64,000 bases of DNA. Source: Aeromonas jandaei (lineage in GTDB: Bacteria > Pseudomonadota > Gammaproteobacteria > Enterobacterales > Aeromonadaceae). Positions 10,956 through 20,279 of this stretch are shown here, one piece after another. Numbering within the stretch: position 1 is the first letter of the stretch; the number at the start of each line of letters is the position of its first letter. The notes under the pieces were generated by a model, which saw nothing but the letters and a program-made list of their open reading frames with translations, made no database searches and was not told the DNA's origin. The DNA lies in assembly GCF_037890695.1 (NCBI RefSeq), contig NZ_CP149571.1, positions 1,828,001 to 1,892,000 of the forward strand. Reading direction: 5' to 3'. Position numbers and translations under genes: made by a program.

Positions 10956-12173
10956 CTAGAAAAATGTGATGTCAGCGCTGCTTGTTTGCGCTTGGACTGT
11001 ACGGGTAGTGCGACCATGGTGAATATTGCGTTGCTCATCGGTGGCGTATGAGAGCTCCATATCAGCCAACCACCGGTTGGCATCGATCTGGATGGGGCCC
11101 GATTGCTGGTTGTTTTGCTCCGATTGCAGGTGGTTCGAGAGGTTCTCCATATTTTTCCGGATATGGCTCAGGATCTGGCTAACCCTGTCCTGAAATTGCA
11201 GTGAGACAATAACGCTGGAGATCTCGCGATGGATTTCGGTGCTTTCGTTTTGCAGTAAAGACGCTGACTCAGCCAGACTGTCGGTGGCATGACGAAAGCG
11301 GCTCAGCACCTGCTCGATGGTTTGTTCGGAATTGAGGGCCGAAGCGTGATCCCGTGCCGCGGCATTTTCTGCAATCTGAAATGCACGGCTGATCCCTGTG
11401 TTGATGGTGTCGACTTTATCCGTCATTTTTTGGGCTGTTTCGCTTGAGAGGCGTGACAGGTTGCGCACTTCATCCGCTACCACAGCAAAACCACGTCCGG
11501 CTTCGCCAGCCCGTGCTGCTTCAATGGCTGCGTTGAGTGCCAGCAGGTTGGTCTGGGAGGCAATCTTGGCAACATCCATCGCCATGGCATTGAGTTCGAT
11601 AGTGTAGGTTGTCAGGCTCTTTATCTCGGCCAGCATGGCATCCCGATTGGCTTGCGCCGAGTGCAAGATGGCCACGACTTCATTGAGCTGTTGCTGGCTT
11701 TCGCTCAGGACTCCTGCCATCCCGCGAGAGTTGGCATCTCCCAGTTCCCCCGCAGCAAGATGAGAGGCATTGACGGCTTCTTCCAGCTTGGTGGCCAATC
11801 CGCTGAAGCGTTGAGTCAGATCGATCATGGCTTCCTCGGTCTGTTGGCGAGAGTTTTCAATCTGTTTTGACCAGATGGGGAGAACTTTTTCACATACCTG
11901 TTCGAGACCAGCGATGGAGTGGGCATGTATGCTGTTATCTATGGCCGCAGAATCAGCTGTGCGAGTTTGCAGGTTGTGCAACTGCTGATGGAAATGGCGA
12001 GATGTCCAGAGAGAGGCCCCGCAGGAGAAGAGCACGGTAACAAGCAGGTAAATGAGCGAAAGGGCTCCTGCAAGCTGTAACAGCAGGCAGCTCAGCACGC
12101 CAAGACCGATACCGCAGAACCAGCAAACCGGTTCCCAAAGCGGTGTGTTTACGCCACTTTTTGGTTGTGTCAT
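10956..12173 (-). CDS. Methyl-accepting chemotaxis protein lacking a periplasmic sensor domain
   Basis: A receptor of 405 residues from the ATG at 12173; an in-frame TTG at 12212 would add 13. Two hydrophobic segments lie close together near the N-terminus ([20 protein letters not shown] and [14 protein letters not shown]), leaving almost no periplasmic loop. The rest is a coiled-coil signalling domain with [29 protein letters not shown] at the tip. The C-terminus is SSADITFF. It is promoter-proximal in the che operon. With no sensor domain, it probably senses membrane or cytoplasmic state or needs a partner; this is inference. Confidence 0.9.
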   Translation of the reverse strand: MTQPKSGVNTPLWEPVCWFCGIGLGVLSCLLLQLAGALSLIYLLVTVLFSCGASLWTSRHFHQQLHNLQTRTADSAAIDNSIHAHSIAGLEQVCEKVLPIWSKQIENSRQQTEEAMIDLTQRFSGLATKLEEAVNASHLAAGELGDANSRGMAGVLSESQQQLNEVVAILHSAQANRDAMLAEIKSLTTYTIELNAMAMDVAKIASQTNLLALNAAIEAARAGEAGRGFAVVADEVRNLSRLSSETAQKMTDKVDTINTGISRAFQIAENAAARDHASALNSEQTIEQVLSRFRHATDSLAESASLLQNESTEIHREISSVIVSLQFQDRVSQILSHIRKNMENLSNHLQSEQNNQQSGPIQIDANRWLADMELSYATDEQRNIHHGRTTRTVQAQTSSADITFF

Positions 12174-12256
12174 TTGAAGTTTTATCCCAGTGCAAAATTT
12201 TTGGGGGTTCAAGAGCCGATGGTTTTAATGTGAGGGTCTCTTGAATCTCTTTCTTT

Positions 12257-12288
12257 ATTTATAGTTGGCACAATAAGGGTAGCGTAAA
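12257..12288 (-). promoter_or_regulatory. Candidate promoter of the chemotaxis operon
   Basis: On the - strand TTTACG and TATAAA are 19 bases apart, upstream of the first receptor gene. The spacing is long and the -35 is poor, so this is only a candidate. No sigma-28 pattern was found. Confidence 0.3.
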
Positions 12289-12376
12289 AAAAATACTTGG
12301 CTGCAAATTGGTCTGTTATGGCAGGTGGCCAGAGGCGCTGTTAAGGGGACAAGAACAGGAGTAGGGTGAATTGGAT

Positions 12377-12407
12377 AAAAAAAGAGCCTGCAGTTGCAGG
12401 CTCTTTT
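12377..12407 (-). terminator. Rho-independent terminator of the fabH-like gene
   Basis: A hairpin with GAGCCTGCA pairing to TGCAGGCTC, followed on the - strand by a run of seven T. It lies just after the fabH-like stop codon. Confidence 0.88.
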
Positions 12408-12424
12408 GCTGAAAGCGGTAGCTG

Positions 12425-13513
12425 TCAGGCTTCGTTGGCGTGGGCTTTCTGGCACCCTTCCACTGCATGGGCGATGAGCTCCAGCGCGCTCTTGTCGCAC
12501 GGCGGCAGTTCAACCTCGCACTTGCTGATAGGGGTAACACGATCACCCCACTTGATGATGGCAGCTCCCCAAGTCAGGCCGGCACCGAAGGCGGCGGTCA
12601 GCAGATAGGAGTTTGGCTGGACACGGCCCTGCTCCAGTGCCTCGCACAGGGCAATGGGCACGGTGGCGGCCGAGGTGTTGCCGTAGTTTTCGATGTTGAC
12701 CATCACCTTATCCATCGGCGCATTCATCCGCTTGGCGAGGGTTTCGATGATGCGGATATTGGCCTGATGGGGGACGATCAGATCGATCTGCTCGGGGGTC
12801 ACTCCAGCCTGAGACAAAACGGTAGCAGTCGCTTCGCCCATACCGCGCACTGCACGCTTGAAGATCTCCTGACCTTCGAAGTTGAAGGTGAACAGACCGT
12901 CGATATCGGCAAAACGAACCCGATCGGTGCCGAAGTTCGGCACATGCAGGATCTCCCGCGCTTCGCTGTCGCAGCCGAGCTTGTTGGCAATCAGGCCACA
13001 CTCTTGTTCGCTTGCCTCGATCACCACTGCACCGGCACCATCGCCAAACAGTACCGCGGTATCGCGACGGGCCCAGTCCAGCAGATAGGTGAGGCGCTCG
13101 GCGCCGATCACCAGCACCTTCTTCATCATGCCGGTCTGCACCAGCGAGGTGGCGACCGAGAGGGAGTAGACGAAACCGGTGCAGGCGGCGTTGAGATCGA
13201 ACACGGCGGCGTTGACGGCGCCAAGTTTCTTCTGCACTGCTGAGGCGGCGCTTGGCAGCAGGTTGTCCGGAGTGGCGGTAGCCAGGATGATGCCATCGAG
13301 GTCGCTCGCTTCGAGACCAGCACAGGCCAGCGCGCGACGGCCAGCCAGAGTCGCCAGGTCTGAGGTACTGACATGGGAGACCCGACGCTGCTTGATGCCG
13401 GTACGGGGATAGATCCACTCATCTGACGTATCCATGATGGTGCTGAGGTCGTCATTGGTCAGCACGGAGGGGGGCAGGCATTTTCCCCAGCCTGTGATAT
13501 TGGCGTATTTCAT
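12425..13513 (-). CDS. 3-oxoacyl-ACP synthase III (FabH-type), probable second FabH
   Basis: FabH-type enzymes condense acyl-CoA with malonyl-ACP. The thiolase-fold triad is visible: Cys111 in AACTGF, His249 in VPHQANIRI and Asn279 in YGNTSAA. At 362 residues it is about 45 longer than the usual FabH (near 317), with the extra length at the C-terminus (from about residue 318). The gene stands alone, away from plsX-fabD-fabG, so it is likely an accessory FabH like those found as second copies in Vibrio and Shewanella. The ATG at 13513 is chosen because [10 protein letters not shown] is the family's start; an in-frame upstream ATG at 13564 adds unrelated residues. Its substrate is not known. 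Confidence 0.9.
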   Translation of the reverse strand: MKYANITGWGKCLPPSVLTNDDLSTIMDTSDEWIYPRTGIKQRRVSHVSTSDLATLAGRRALACAGLEASDLDGIILATATPDNLLPSAASAVQKKLGAVNAAVFDLNAACTGFVYSLSVATSLVQTGMMKKVLVIGAERLTYLLDWARRDTAVLFGDGAGAVVIEASEQECGLIANKLGCDSEAREILHVPNFGTDRVRFADIDGLFTFNFEGQEIFKRAVRGMGEATATVLSQAGVTPEQIDLIVPHQANIRIIETLAKRMNAPMDKVMVNIENYGNTSAATVPIALCEALEQGRVQPNSYLLTAAFGAGLTWGAAIIKWGDRVTPISKCEVELPPCDKSALELIAHAVEGCQKAHANEA

Positions 13514-13740
13514 CTTGTTACCGCTTCTCAAAGTGGAGCGCCCCGCGGGCGGAAAATCGTGCAATTATGCCGTACGAGACAACCACTGTCATCTTGTGGT
13601 CATGGTTATGTGCCGGGCAAGTGGCTGCGCCATCTGGTCGCAATGGGCTGCAACGTGCTGAATATGGCGGGAAATTTTGCTTAAAACGCGGGGCTCCTCT
13701 GCCCTAAGATAGGCGCTTTGCCACCGATGAGGATATCTCC

Positions 13741-14682
13741 TTGCTCAGAGCCAATCTCAATCTGCTGCCCACCCTCAAGGTGCTGCTGGAGACCCGCAAT
13801 ATCAGCCGCGCCGCCGAGTTGCTGCACCTGAGCCAGCCCTCCATCAGCAAGCAGCTTGCCCAGTTGCGCAGCGAGTTTGACGACGAGTTGCTGGTGCGGG
13901 AGGGGCAACGCTGGCTGCTGACGCCACGGGCCGAAGCGCTGGCAGCCCAGCTGGCGGATTCTCTCGGTGCGCTGGAGCGGCTCTACGAGGCGCCCGGATT
14001 TGACCCGAGCCGCTGTGAGCGGGTATTTCGGCTCGCCTCTTCTGATTATGTGGCCCAGCATATCCTGCCCGATATCTGCGCCGCGCTCGCCAAAGAGGCG
14101 CCGTTGGCGGCGATGGAGTACAGCCTGTGGGACAAACGTCAGCTACCGCAACTGTGGCAGTCCGAGCTTGATCTGGTCTCCACCATCACCGAACAGGTGC
14201 CGGATCAGATACGCGGCCTGCATCAGGGGGAAGATCGGCTGGCGGTGTTGATGGGACGCCATCACCCGCTGGCGGGCAAGGCGCTGAGTCTCGATGACTA
14301 TCTCGCCTGGCCTCACTTGCAGGTGAGTGGGGGAGGCGACAAGGACAGTCCGGTTGAGCAGGTGTTGGCGCCGCAGGGAGTGAGTCGGCGCTGGTTTGCC
14401 CGAGTCCCCTTCTTTCAGGCTGCGGTGGAGGTGTTGCTGCGCACCGATTGCCTGATGACCACCCCGGCCCATATCGCCTGGCAGCTCTCTTGCAACCATG
14501 AGCTCACCTTTGTCGACTTGCCCTTTGCTACCTGCGACCAGCAGTATCATCTGCTGTGGCACCAGCGCCATCATCAGGATCCGGCCCACCGCTGGTTTCG
14601 CGAGCTGGCCTACCCATTCCTGCGGGATCACCTGCAACGTACCGTCGGCGAGAGTCGCAAGCTGCTCGATCACGGCGGTTAG
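13741..14682 (+). CDS. LysR-family transcriptional regulator
   Basis: A 313-residue regulator. The N-terminal winged helix-turn-helix is at about residues 5-64 (RNISRAAELLHLSQPSISKQL), followed by a LysR substrate-binding domain to about 300. The start is TTG, preceded by GAGGATATCTCC. It is followed 128 bp later by a LysE/RhtB exporter on the same strand, a common regulator-exporter pairing, and diverges from the FabH-like gene. Its effector is unknown. Confidence 0.9.
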   Translation: MLRANLNLLPTLKVLLETRNISRAAELLHLSQPSISKQLAQLRSEFDDELLVREGQRWLLTPRAEALAAQLADSLGALERLYEAPGFDPSRCERVFRLASSDYVAQHILPDICAALAKEAPLAAMEYSLWDKRQLPQLWQSELDLVSTITEQVPDQIRGLHQGEDRLAVLMGRHHPLAGKALSLDDYLAWPHLQVSGGGDKDSPVEQVLAPQGVSRRWFARVPFFQAAVEVLLRTDCLMTTPAHIAWQLSCNHELTFVDLPFATCDQQYHLLWHQRHHQDPAHRWFRELAYPFLRDHLQRTVGESRKLLDHGG

Positions 14683-14715
14683 CCCCAGTCAGTTGTGTGG
14701 TGCCATAGCCATTGG

Positions 14716-14734
14716 TTATGGAATCTATTCATAA
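14716..14734. promoter_or_regulatory. Candidate regulator-binding inverted repeat upstream of the LysE-type exporter
   Basis: TTATGGAATCTATTCATAA is a near-palindrome with one unpaired base. It lies between the LysR gene and the exporter gene. Placement and AT-rich dyad character suit a LysR-type site, but this is unproven. Confidence 0.3.
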
Positions 14735-14810
14735 CTTTCACTACTGGCATAATGGCTCAGCCCGTACCCTGAATGCAGGGCATCATATCGAGCATATAAA
14801 GAGGAAATAC

Positions 14811-15419
14811 ATGGAACTGACGAGTTGGCTGGCACTGGCCGCAATCTGCGTGATGGGCGCTATCAGCCCGGGGCCGAGTCTGGCACTGATCATCCGCAAC
14901 ACTGTGCAGGGCGGGCAGGGGCACGGCGTCGCCACCGCGCTCGGCCACGGCCTCGGGGTTGGTATCTATGCGCTGGTAACCGCGCTTGGCCTCTCGATCC
15001 TGATCACCCAGACCCCTATCCTGTTTGATCTGATCCGCTACGGCGGTGCAGCGTTTCTTGCTTGGCTCGGGGTGAAAGCCCTGCTGGCAAAACCAGCCAG
15101 TGGTGAAGCGAGTGAAGAGGCGCACCAGCTGCGTGGTCGGCAAGGGGCCTTTGAAGGTTTTATGGTGGCCTTCCTCAATCCCCAGCTGGCGGTCTTCTTC
15201 ATCGCCCTGTTCAGCCAGTTTGTGCGGGCCGATACCGGCTGGAGCGAAGGGGGAATCATGATGCTCACCGCGGGCGGGATCGATGCCGTCTGGTACGTGC
15301 TGGTGGCGCTGGTGCTCTCCCGCGGGCCGGTGCTGGCATGGCTCAAAGCCAAATCCTTTGTCATCGACAAGGTGAGCGGGCTGGTGCTGCTCGGGCTGGC
15401 ACTCAAGGTGGTTATCTAA
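14811..15419 (+). CDS. LysE/RhtB-family amino-acid exporter
   Basis: A 202-residue inner-membrane protein with about six hydrophobic segments and the family signature AISPGPSLALIIRNTVQGG-x-GHG near residue 17. AGAGGAA lies six bases before the ATG at 14811, which excludes the longer frame from 14712. This family exports amino acids such as homoserine, threonine, lysine or arginine; the substrate cannot be assigned. The preceding LysR gene is the likely regulator. Confidence 0.92.
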   Translation: MELTSWLALAAICVMGAISPGPSLALIIRNTVQGGQGHGVATALGHGLGVGIYALVTALGLSILITQTPILFDLIRYGGAAFLAWLGVKALLAKPASGEASEEAHQLRGRQGAFEGFMVAFLNPQLAVFFIALFSQFVRADTGWSEGGIMMLTAGGIDAVWYVLVALVLSRGPVLAWLKAKSFVIDKVSGLVLLGLALKVVI

Positions 15420-15516
15420 TCCTGCATTTCGCAGATACCTTAAGCGGGATCAAGGCATGTGGGTGGTGAATGGGCTAGAGTAGCGCCCATTTGCTGTCCG
15501 CCCTGATCCCGAGACC

Positions 15517-17376
15517 ATGCACCAGAACAAGCACCCGTTAAGCCACAACAACCGGTTGGAGCTGCTGGCTCCGGCCAAGAACCTCGCCTACGGCATCGAA
15601 GCCATCAACCATGGCGCCGATGCCGTCTACATGGGCGGCCCTGCCTTTGGCGCCCGCAGCGCGGCGGGCAACACCATCGAAGATATCGAAGCGCTGGCGC
15701 GCCACGCCCATCGCTTCGGTGCCCAGGTCTTTGTCGCCTTCAACACCCTGCTGCACGATCACGAGCTGGAGCAGGCCCGGCGCCTGACCCACCAAATTTA
15801 TGAAGCCGGTGCCGATGCGCTCATCGTCCAGGACATGGGGCTGCTGGCGCTCGATCTGCCACCCATCGCCCTTCATGCCAGTACCCAGACTGACAACCGC
15901 ACGCCGGAGAAGGTGAAATTTCTGCAGGATGTGGGCTTCTCTCAGGTGGTGCTGGCGCGCGAACTGTCGCTGGCGCAGATCCGCGAGATCAGTGCGGCGA
16001 CCAATGTGCAGCTGGAGTTTTTTATCCACGGCGCGCTCTGCGTTTCCTACAGCGGCCAGTGCAACATCAGCCATGCCCGTACCGGCCGCAGTGCCAACCG
16101 CGGCGAGTGTGCCCAGCTCTGTCGCTTGCCCTGCTCGCTGCAAAAGCCGGATGGCGAAGTGCTGGTGGCCGACAGCCACCTGCTGTCACTCAAGGATATG
16201 GATCAGACCGACAACCTGGAGGCGTTGATCGAGGCGGGGATCCGCTCCTTCAAGATCGAGGGGCGACTCAAGGGGCTCGACTACGTCAAGAACGTCACCG
16301 CCTGGTATCGGCAGAAGCTGGACGCCATTCTGGATAGCCGCTCCGATCTGGTGGCCGCCTCGGCGGGTCGTTGCAGCTACAGCTTCACGCCTGACCCCAA
16401 GAAGAGCTTCAACCGCGGCAGCACCGACTATTTCCTCCATGGCCGCCAGCAGGGGATCGACTCCACCAAAAGCCCGAAATATGTGGGCGAACCGCTGGGG
16501 CGCGTGACCAAGGTGACCCGTGACGGCATCGAGATTGATGGCAAACAGGTCACCCTCAACAACGGCGACGGTCTGGGCTTCTTCAAGCCGAATAACGAGC
16601 TGGTGGGGATGCGCCTCAACAAGGTCGAAGGTAAGCAGTTACTCCTGTCAGAACGCATGCCGGGGCTGAAGGTGGGGACAGAAATCTACCGCAACCACGA
16701 TCAGGCGTTCAGCAAGATGCTGGAGAAGGCGAGCGCGGATCGCCGCATCCGGGTCGATATGGTGCTGGCAGAGTGCGATGAGGGCGTGAGTCTCACGCTC
16801 ACCGACGAGCAGGGCATCAGCGCCGCGGTGACGCTTCCCTGTGACAAACAACCTGCAAACAATCCGGAGCGGGCGCTGCAACAGGCGCGGGATCAACTTG
16901 GCAAGCTCGGCAATACCCTGTTTGTGGCGCGCAAGATTGAGTTGGTAGTAACGAGGCCGCTATTTATCGCCGCATCACAGCTCAACGGCTTGCGCCGGGA
17001 TGGCATCGCTGCGCTGGAGGCGGCGCGTGTGGCCAGTTATCAGCGCCCCGAGCGACGCATCGCCCTGCGGGATATCAACTATCCCCAGCACCGTCTCTCC
17101 TACCTTGGCAACGTGCTGAACAGCGCGGCCGAAAAGTTCTTCCATGAGCACGGGGTGGAGCGCATTGCCCCCGCCTATGAAGCGAACAAGGAGGAGCGGG
17201 AAGTGGTGCTGATGATCACCAAGCACTGCATCCGCTACAGCCAGAACCTCTGCCCGAACGAGGTGCCCGGTCTCAAGGCCGAGCCGCTGGAGCTCAAGAT
17301 GGGTAAAGACACCTTCCGTCTGCGCTTTGACTGCAACCGCTGCGAAATGCATGTGATGGGCAGTTTGAAGAAGTAA
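15517..17376 (+). CDS. rlhA: U32-family protein RlhA (YdcP type), 23S rRNA C2501 hydroxylation
   Basis: A 619-residue protein closely following E. coli RlhA/YdcP, needed for 5-hydroxycytidine at 23S rRNA position 2501. The U32 core is at about 15-330, with HGADAVYMGGPAFGAR, ALIVQDMG, FFIHGALCVSYSGQC and GECAQLCRLPC supplying conserved cysteines. The C-terminal half contains MITKHCIRYSQNLCP and FDCNRCEMHV. The length separates it from the shorter TrhP/YegQ paralogue (about 450). It is transcribed alone and followed by a clear terminator. Confidence 0.9.
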   Translation: MHQNKHPLSHNNRLELLAPAKNLAYGIEAINHGADAVYMGGPAFGARSAAGNTIEDIEALARHAHRFGAQVFVAFNTLLHDHELEQARRLTHQIYEAGADALIVQDMGLLALDLPPIALHASTQTDNRTPEKVKFLQDVGFSQVVLARELSLAQIREISAATNVQLEFFIHGALCVSYSGQCNISHARTGRSANRGECAQLCRLPCSLQKPDGEVLVADSHLLSLKDMDQTDNLEALIEAGIRSFKIEGRLKGLDYVKNVTAWYRQKLDAILDSRSDLVAASAGRCSYSFTPDPKKSFNRGSTDYFLHGRQQGIDSTKSPKYVGEPLGRVTKVTRDGIEIDGKQVTLNNGDGLGFFKPNNELVGMRLNKVEGKQLLLSERMPGLKVGTEIYRNHDQAFSKMLEKASADRRIRVDMVLAECDEGVSLTLTDEQGISAAVTLPCDKQPANNPERALQQARDQLGKLGNTLFVARKIELVVTRPLFIAASQLNGLRRDGIAALEAARVASYQRPERRIALRDINYPQHRLSYLGNVLNSAAEKFFHEHGVERIAPAYEANKEEREVVLMITKHCIRYSQNLCPNEVPGLKAEPLELKMGKDTFRLRFDCNRCEMHVMGSLKK

Positions 17377-17429
17377 TTTCCGGAGCGCGGCTCTGTTAAG
17401 TCAGAGTTGGTCGGGAAGAAATGAAAAAG

Positions 17430-17455
17430 CCCCGGAGCATGGCTCCGGGGTTTTG
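17430..17455 (+). terminator. Rho-independent terminator of rlhA
   Basis: CCCCGGAGC pairs with GCTCCGGGG around a three-base loop, followed by TTTTGTTTT. Confidence 0.9.
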
Positions 17456-17456
17456 T

Positions 17457-18108
17457 TTTGGCTGGAACTGTTCGGTCTCTTCCCAGCTTGGAATGGCGCC
17501 TTTGCACACCTATTCGCTGAATAAGATTAATTGGGTAACTAAGTTATCACCTATTTTAAGTAATACATTCATTCCCAATACAATATCAAAATTTAATAAA
17601 GTCAGTATATAGATATAAGGTTTGGCTCCATCGTTATATTTTAAAGAATTGATTTTTAAATCAGCCAGCGTTCTTACTCTGATATTCTTATTTTGAGTCG
17701 GCGTGTATTATTCAGGCGCTGTTGGTAATTTTATCCATCAAATATGCTTATCACCGGTTTTTATACAATGGCTATTTTTGTCGGCACTATATTAAAAGTA
17801 ATGCAATGGAAGTTGGTAGTAATCAGGTTTGACCGTTCGGAACGGGAAAATAAACTCCATTTCAAGTGGTTATACATTCATGTTGAGGTAATGGTTTGAA
17901 GTTGTATCGCTGCTGAAAAATGACCGTGGTGCTGCGAACATCATTAATTGGCATTGTTTTTAGTTCTGTCTCGCTGTCAGAGCCTATGAAAGGCAGATAG
18001 TGGTATGAGCCATTTATGCAATTTTGCTCACATGAATCTGTCTGGTTTGCAGGTAGAATGTGCGAGCTGGCACTAACGATAAACACAACATAAAGTGAGA
18101 AACAACTC
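17457..18108. other. AT-rich intergenic region of about 650 bp with no supported gene
   Basis: Between the rlhA terminator and the nucleotidase gene lies a stretch visibly richer in A+T than the surroundings, most marked at about 17515-17800. No open frame in it has a ribosome-binding site or family resemblance. A perfect dyad CCGTTCGGAACGG occurs at 17833-17845. The 3' part must carry the promoter of the nucleotidase gene, but no clear -35/-10 pair was identified. Confidence 0.6.
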
Positions 18109-20142
18109 ATGACAATTCCAATGAAGACGACCCTCACGTTGAGCTCGGTAGCCGTATTGCTGTTGCTCTCCGGTTGCAATAGCGATAATGGAAAAGCCGC
18201 CCCCGGAGATGTCAATCTGCGTCTGATCGAGACCTCCGATATTCACTCCAACCTGCTTGGTTTTGACTACTACCAGAACAAGGTCGACCACTCTCTCGGG
18301 CTCTCCCGTACCGCGCTGTTGATCCATAAAGCCCGTGAGGAAAATGGCAACAACCTGCTGATCGATAATGGTGACCTGATCCAGGGCACGCCTTTGTCGG
18401 ATTACGTGTTTGCGCAATACAAGGGCAATCCGGATTACCTGAAAAAGCTGGGGCATCCAGCCATCAATGCGCTCAACCAGTTGCAATATGATGTCGGCAA
18501 CCTCGGTAACCACGAGTTCAACTATGGCCTCGACTATCTGGCCGATGCGCTGTCGGGAGCCAATTATCCGGTCTTGAATGCCAACGTGTTCGATGCCCGC
18601 GATTTCAAACGCGATAGCAATGGCAAGATCGACTGGAATGCCATGCCCAACCGCTTCAAGCCTTATGTGCTGCTCGACCGTCAGGTAAAGGACGTCAATG
18701 GCAACGTGCAGACGGTCAAGGTAGGGGTACTGGGGGTGAATCCACCCCAGATCATGCAGTGGGATCGCCGTAATCTGGAGGGCAAGGTCATCGTAGCCGA
18801 TATGGTCGAGACGGCTGAGCACTACATCCCCGAGATGCGTGCCAAAGGGGCCGATCTGGTGGTCGTAGTGGCTCACACCGGTATCACGGGGACGCCGCAG
18901 GAGCCCTTTATGGAGAACGCCGCGGTTTATCTGGCGCAGGTGAAAGGGGTTGACGCTCTGTTGCTGGGCCATGCCCACAAGGCTTTCCCGGGCGAGTATC
19001 CGGATGTCGCTCAGGTCGATAATGCCCGGGGCCGGATTGCCGGCGTGCCTGCCGTCATGCCGGGGGTTGCGGGTAACCATCTTGGGGTTATCGACCTCAA
19101 ACTGACTCAGAAGGATGGCCGCTGGCAGGTGGCTTCCAGTCACTCGGAAGTGCGGCAGGTCGACAAGAGCATGGATGTGCCGGGAGATAGTCAAATCGAG
19201 GCGTTGGTCGACAAAACCCATGATGCGACCAACCAGTGGCTGGCTGATCCCATCAGCGAGATTGCCAAGCCCATCTACAGCTTCTTCTCGGTAGTGCAGG
19301 ACGATGCCTCCCTCCAGATCGTGAGCGATGCCCAGAAGTGGCACATTGATCAGGTCAAGGCGGATTGTCTGAGCCATAACGGTGTGAACTGTGCCCTCAA
19401 CGAGGATCTGCCGGTTCTGTCGGCGGTGGCGCCATTCCGTGGTGGCCGCAACGGCCCGAACGATTTTACCTGGGTACCGGCAGGCAAGATCTCCCTGCGT
19501 AACGTGGCGGATCTCTATGTCTTCCCCAACACCCTGCAAGTGACCAAAGTTAACGGTGCGACGGTGAAAGAGTGGCTGGAGAAGAGCGTCAGCCAGTACA
19601 ACCAGATCGTCCCCGATGCCAGCAAGGCGCAGTGGTTGGTGGTCGATGACTTCCGCCCCTATAACTTCGACATGATCAAAGGGGTGCAATACAAGATTGA
19701 TATCACCCAGCCAGCCCGTTATGACCAGGATGGCAAGCAGATCAGCGATAAGCACAGGATCACCGAGCTCACCTATCAGGGCAAACCGATCGACCTGAAG
19801 CAGAACTTCTATGTGGTCACCAACAACTATCGCGGCAGTGGTGGCGGCAATTTCCCGGGCATCGACAGCAAGGCGGTAGTGCATGAAGATCCCATGGAGA
19901 CCCGCGAAGTGCTCTCTGCTTACGTCAAGGAGATGGCCAAGCAGCATCCGGAAGGGTTTGAGCAGAAAGTGGATAACAACTGGAGTCTTGCTGCGTTGCC
20001 GGCCGGAGCCAAGGTGTACTTCTACTCCTCAACCAACCCGGAAGCTGAAAAACTGGCGGGGAGCAAGCTGAAGCGAGTCGAAGGGGTCAAGCCGAATGAT
20101 CCCAAGTTCGTCAACCACGCGATCTATCAGCTGGTTGAATAG
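18109..20142 (+). CDS. cpdB: Lipoprotein 2',3'-cyclic-nucleotide phosphodiesterase / 3'-nucleotidase (CpdB type)
   Basis: A 677-residue metallophosphoesterase that would hydrolyse 2',3'-cyclic nucleotides and 3'-nucleotides outside the inner membrane. The N-terminus is a lipoprotein signal with lipobox LSGC (Cys23), unlike soluble E. coli CpdB. Metal-binding motifs follow the family order: ETSDIHSN, DNGDLIQG, GNHEFNYG, VVAHTGI and LGHAHKAFPG. The C-terminal 5'-nucleotidase domain carries the substrate-binding YRGSGGGNFPG. It is a single gene, consistent with a nucleotide-scavenging role. Confidence 0.88.
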   Translation: MTIPMKTTLTLSSVAVLLLLSGCNSDNGKAAPGDVNLRLIETSDIHSNLLGFDYYQNKVDHSLGLSRTALLIHKAREENGNNLLIDNGDLIQGTPLSDYVFAQYKGNPDYLKKLGHPAINALNQLQYDVGNLGNHEFNYGLDYLADALSGANYPVLNANVFDARDFKRDSNGKIDWNAMPNRFKPYVLLDRQVKDVNGNVQTVKVGVLGVNPPQIMQWDRRNLEGKVIVADMVETAEHYIPEMRAKGADLVVVVAHTGITGTPQEPFMENAAVYLAQVKGVDALLLGHAHKAFPGEYPDVAQVDNARGRIAGVPAVMPGVAGNHLGVIDLKLTQKDGRWQVASSHSEVRQVDKSMDVPGDSQIEALVDKTHDATNQWLADPISEIAKPIYSFFSVVQDDASLQIVSDAQKWHIDQVKADCLSHNGVNCALNEDLPVLSAVAPFRGGRNGPNDFTWVPAGKISLRNVADLYVFPNTLQVTKVNGATVKEWLEKSVSQYNQIVPDASKAQWLVVDDFRPYNFDMIKGVQYKIDITQPARYDQDGKQISDKHRITELTYQGKPIDLKQNFYVVTNNYRGSGGGNFPGIDSKAVVHEDPMETREVLSAYVKEMAKQHPEGFEQKVDNNWSLAALPAGAKVYFYSSTNPEAEKLAGSKLKRVEGVKPNDPKFVNHAIYQLVE

Positions 20143-20196
20143 GCTGCGAGCGGTGCATCGCCATGAGTGATGCATCGCTGTCATGGCAGAACCCTT

Positions 20197-20226
20197 ATGC
20201 CCCCGCTTCGGGGGCATATTTTTTCT
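20197..20226 (+). terminator. Rho-independent terminator of the cpdB-type gene
   Basis: ATGCCCCCG pairs with CGGGGGCAT around a CTT loop, followed by ATTTTTTC. Confidence 0.9.
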
Positions 20227-20279
20227 CGACCCGATTGGGCGGTGGTAGTTGATATCCCTCTTCGGTCGCCCTGCATGCG

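Noticed and set aside
15517..17376. First thought to be trhP (yegQ)
   Set aside because: The length of 619 residues and the C-terminal Cys region match RlhA/YdcP.
17862..18215. Open frame of 117 codons on the - strand in the AT-rich region
   Set aside because: No ribosome-binding site, no recognisable family, and it overlaps the start of the nucleotidase gene.
18073..19947. Open frame of 624 codons on the - strand
   Set aside because: Antisense to the cpdB-type gene, whose motifs are unmistakable.
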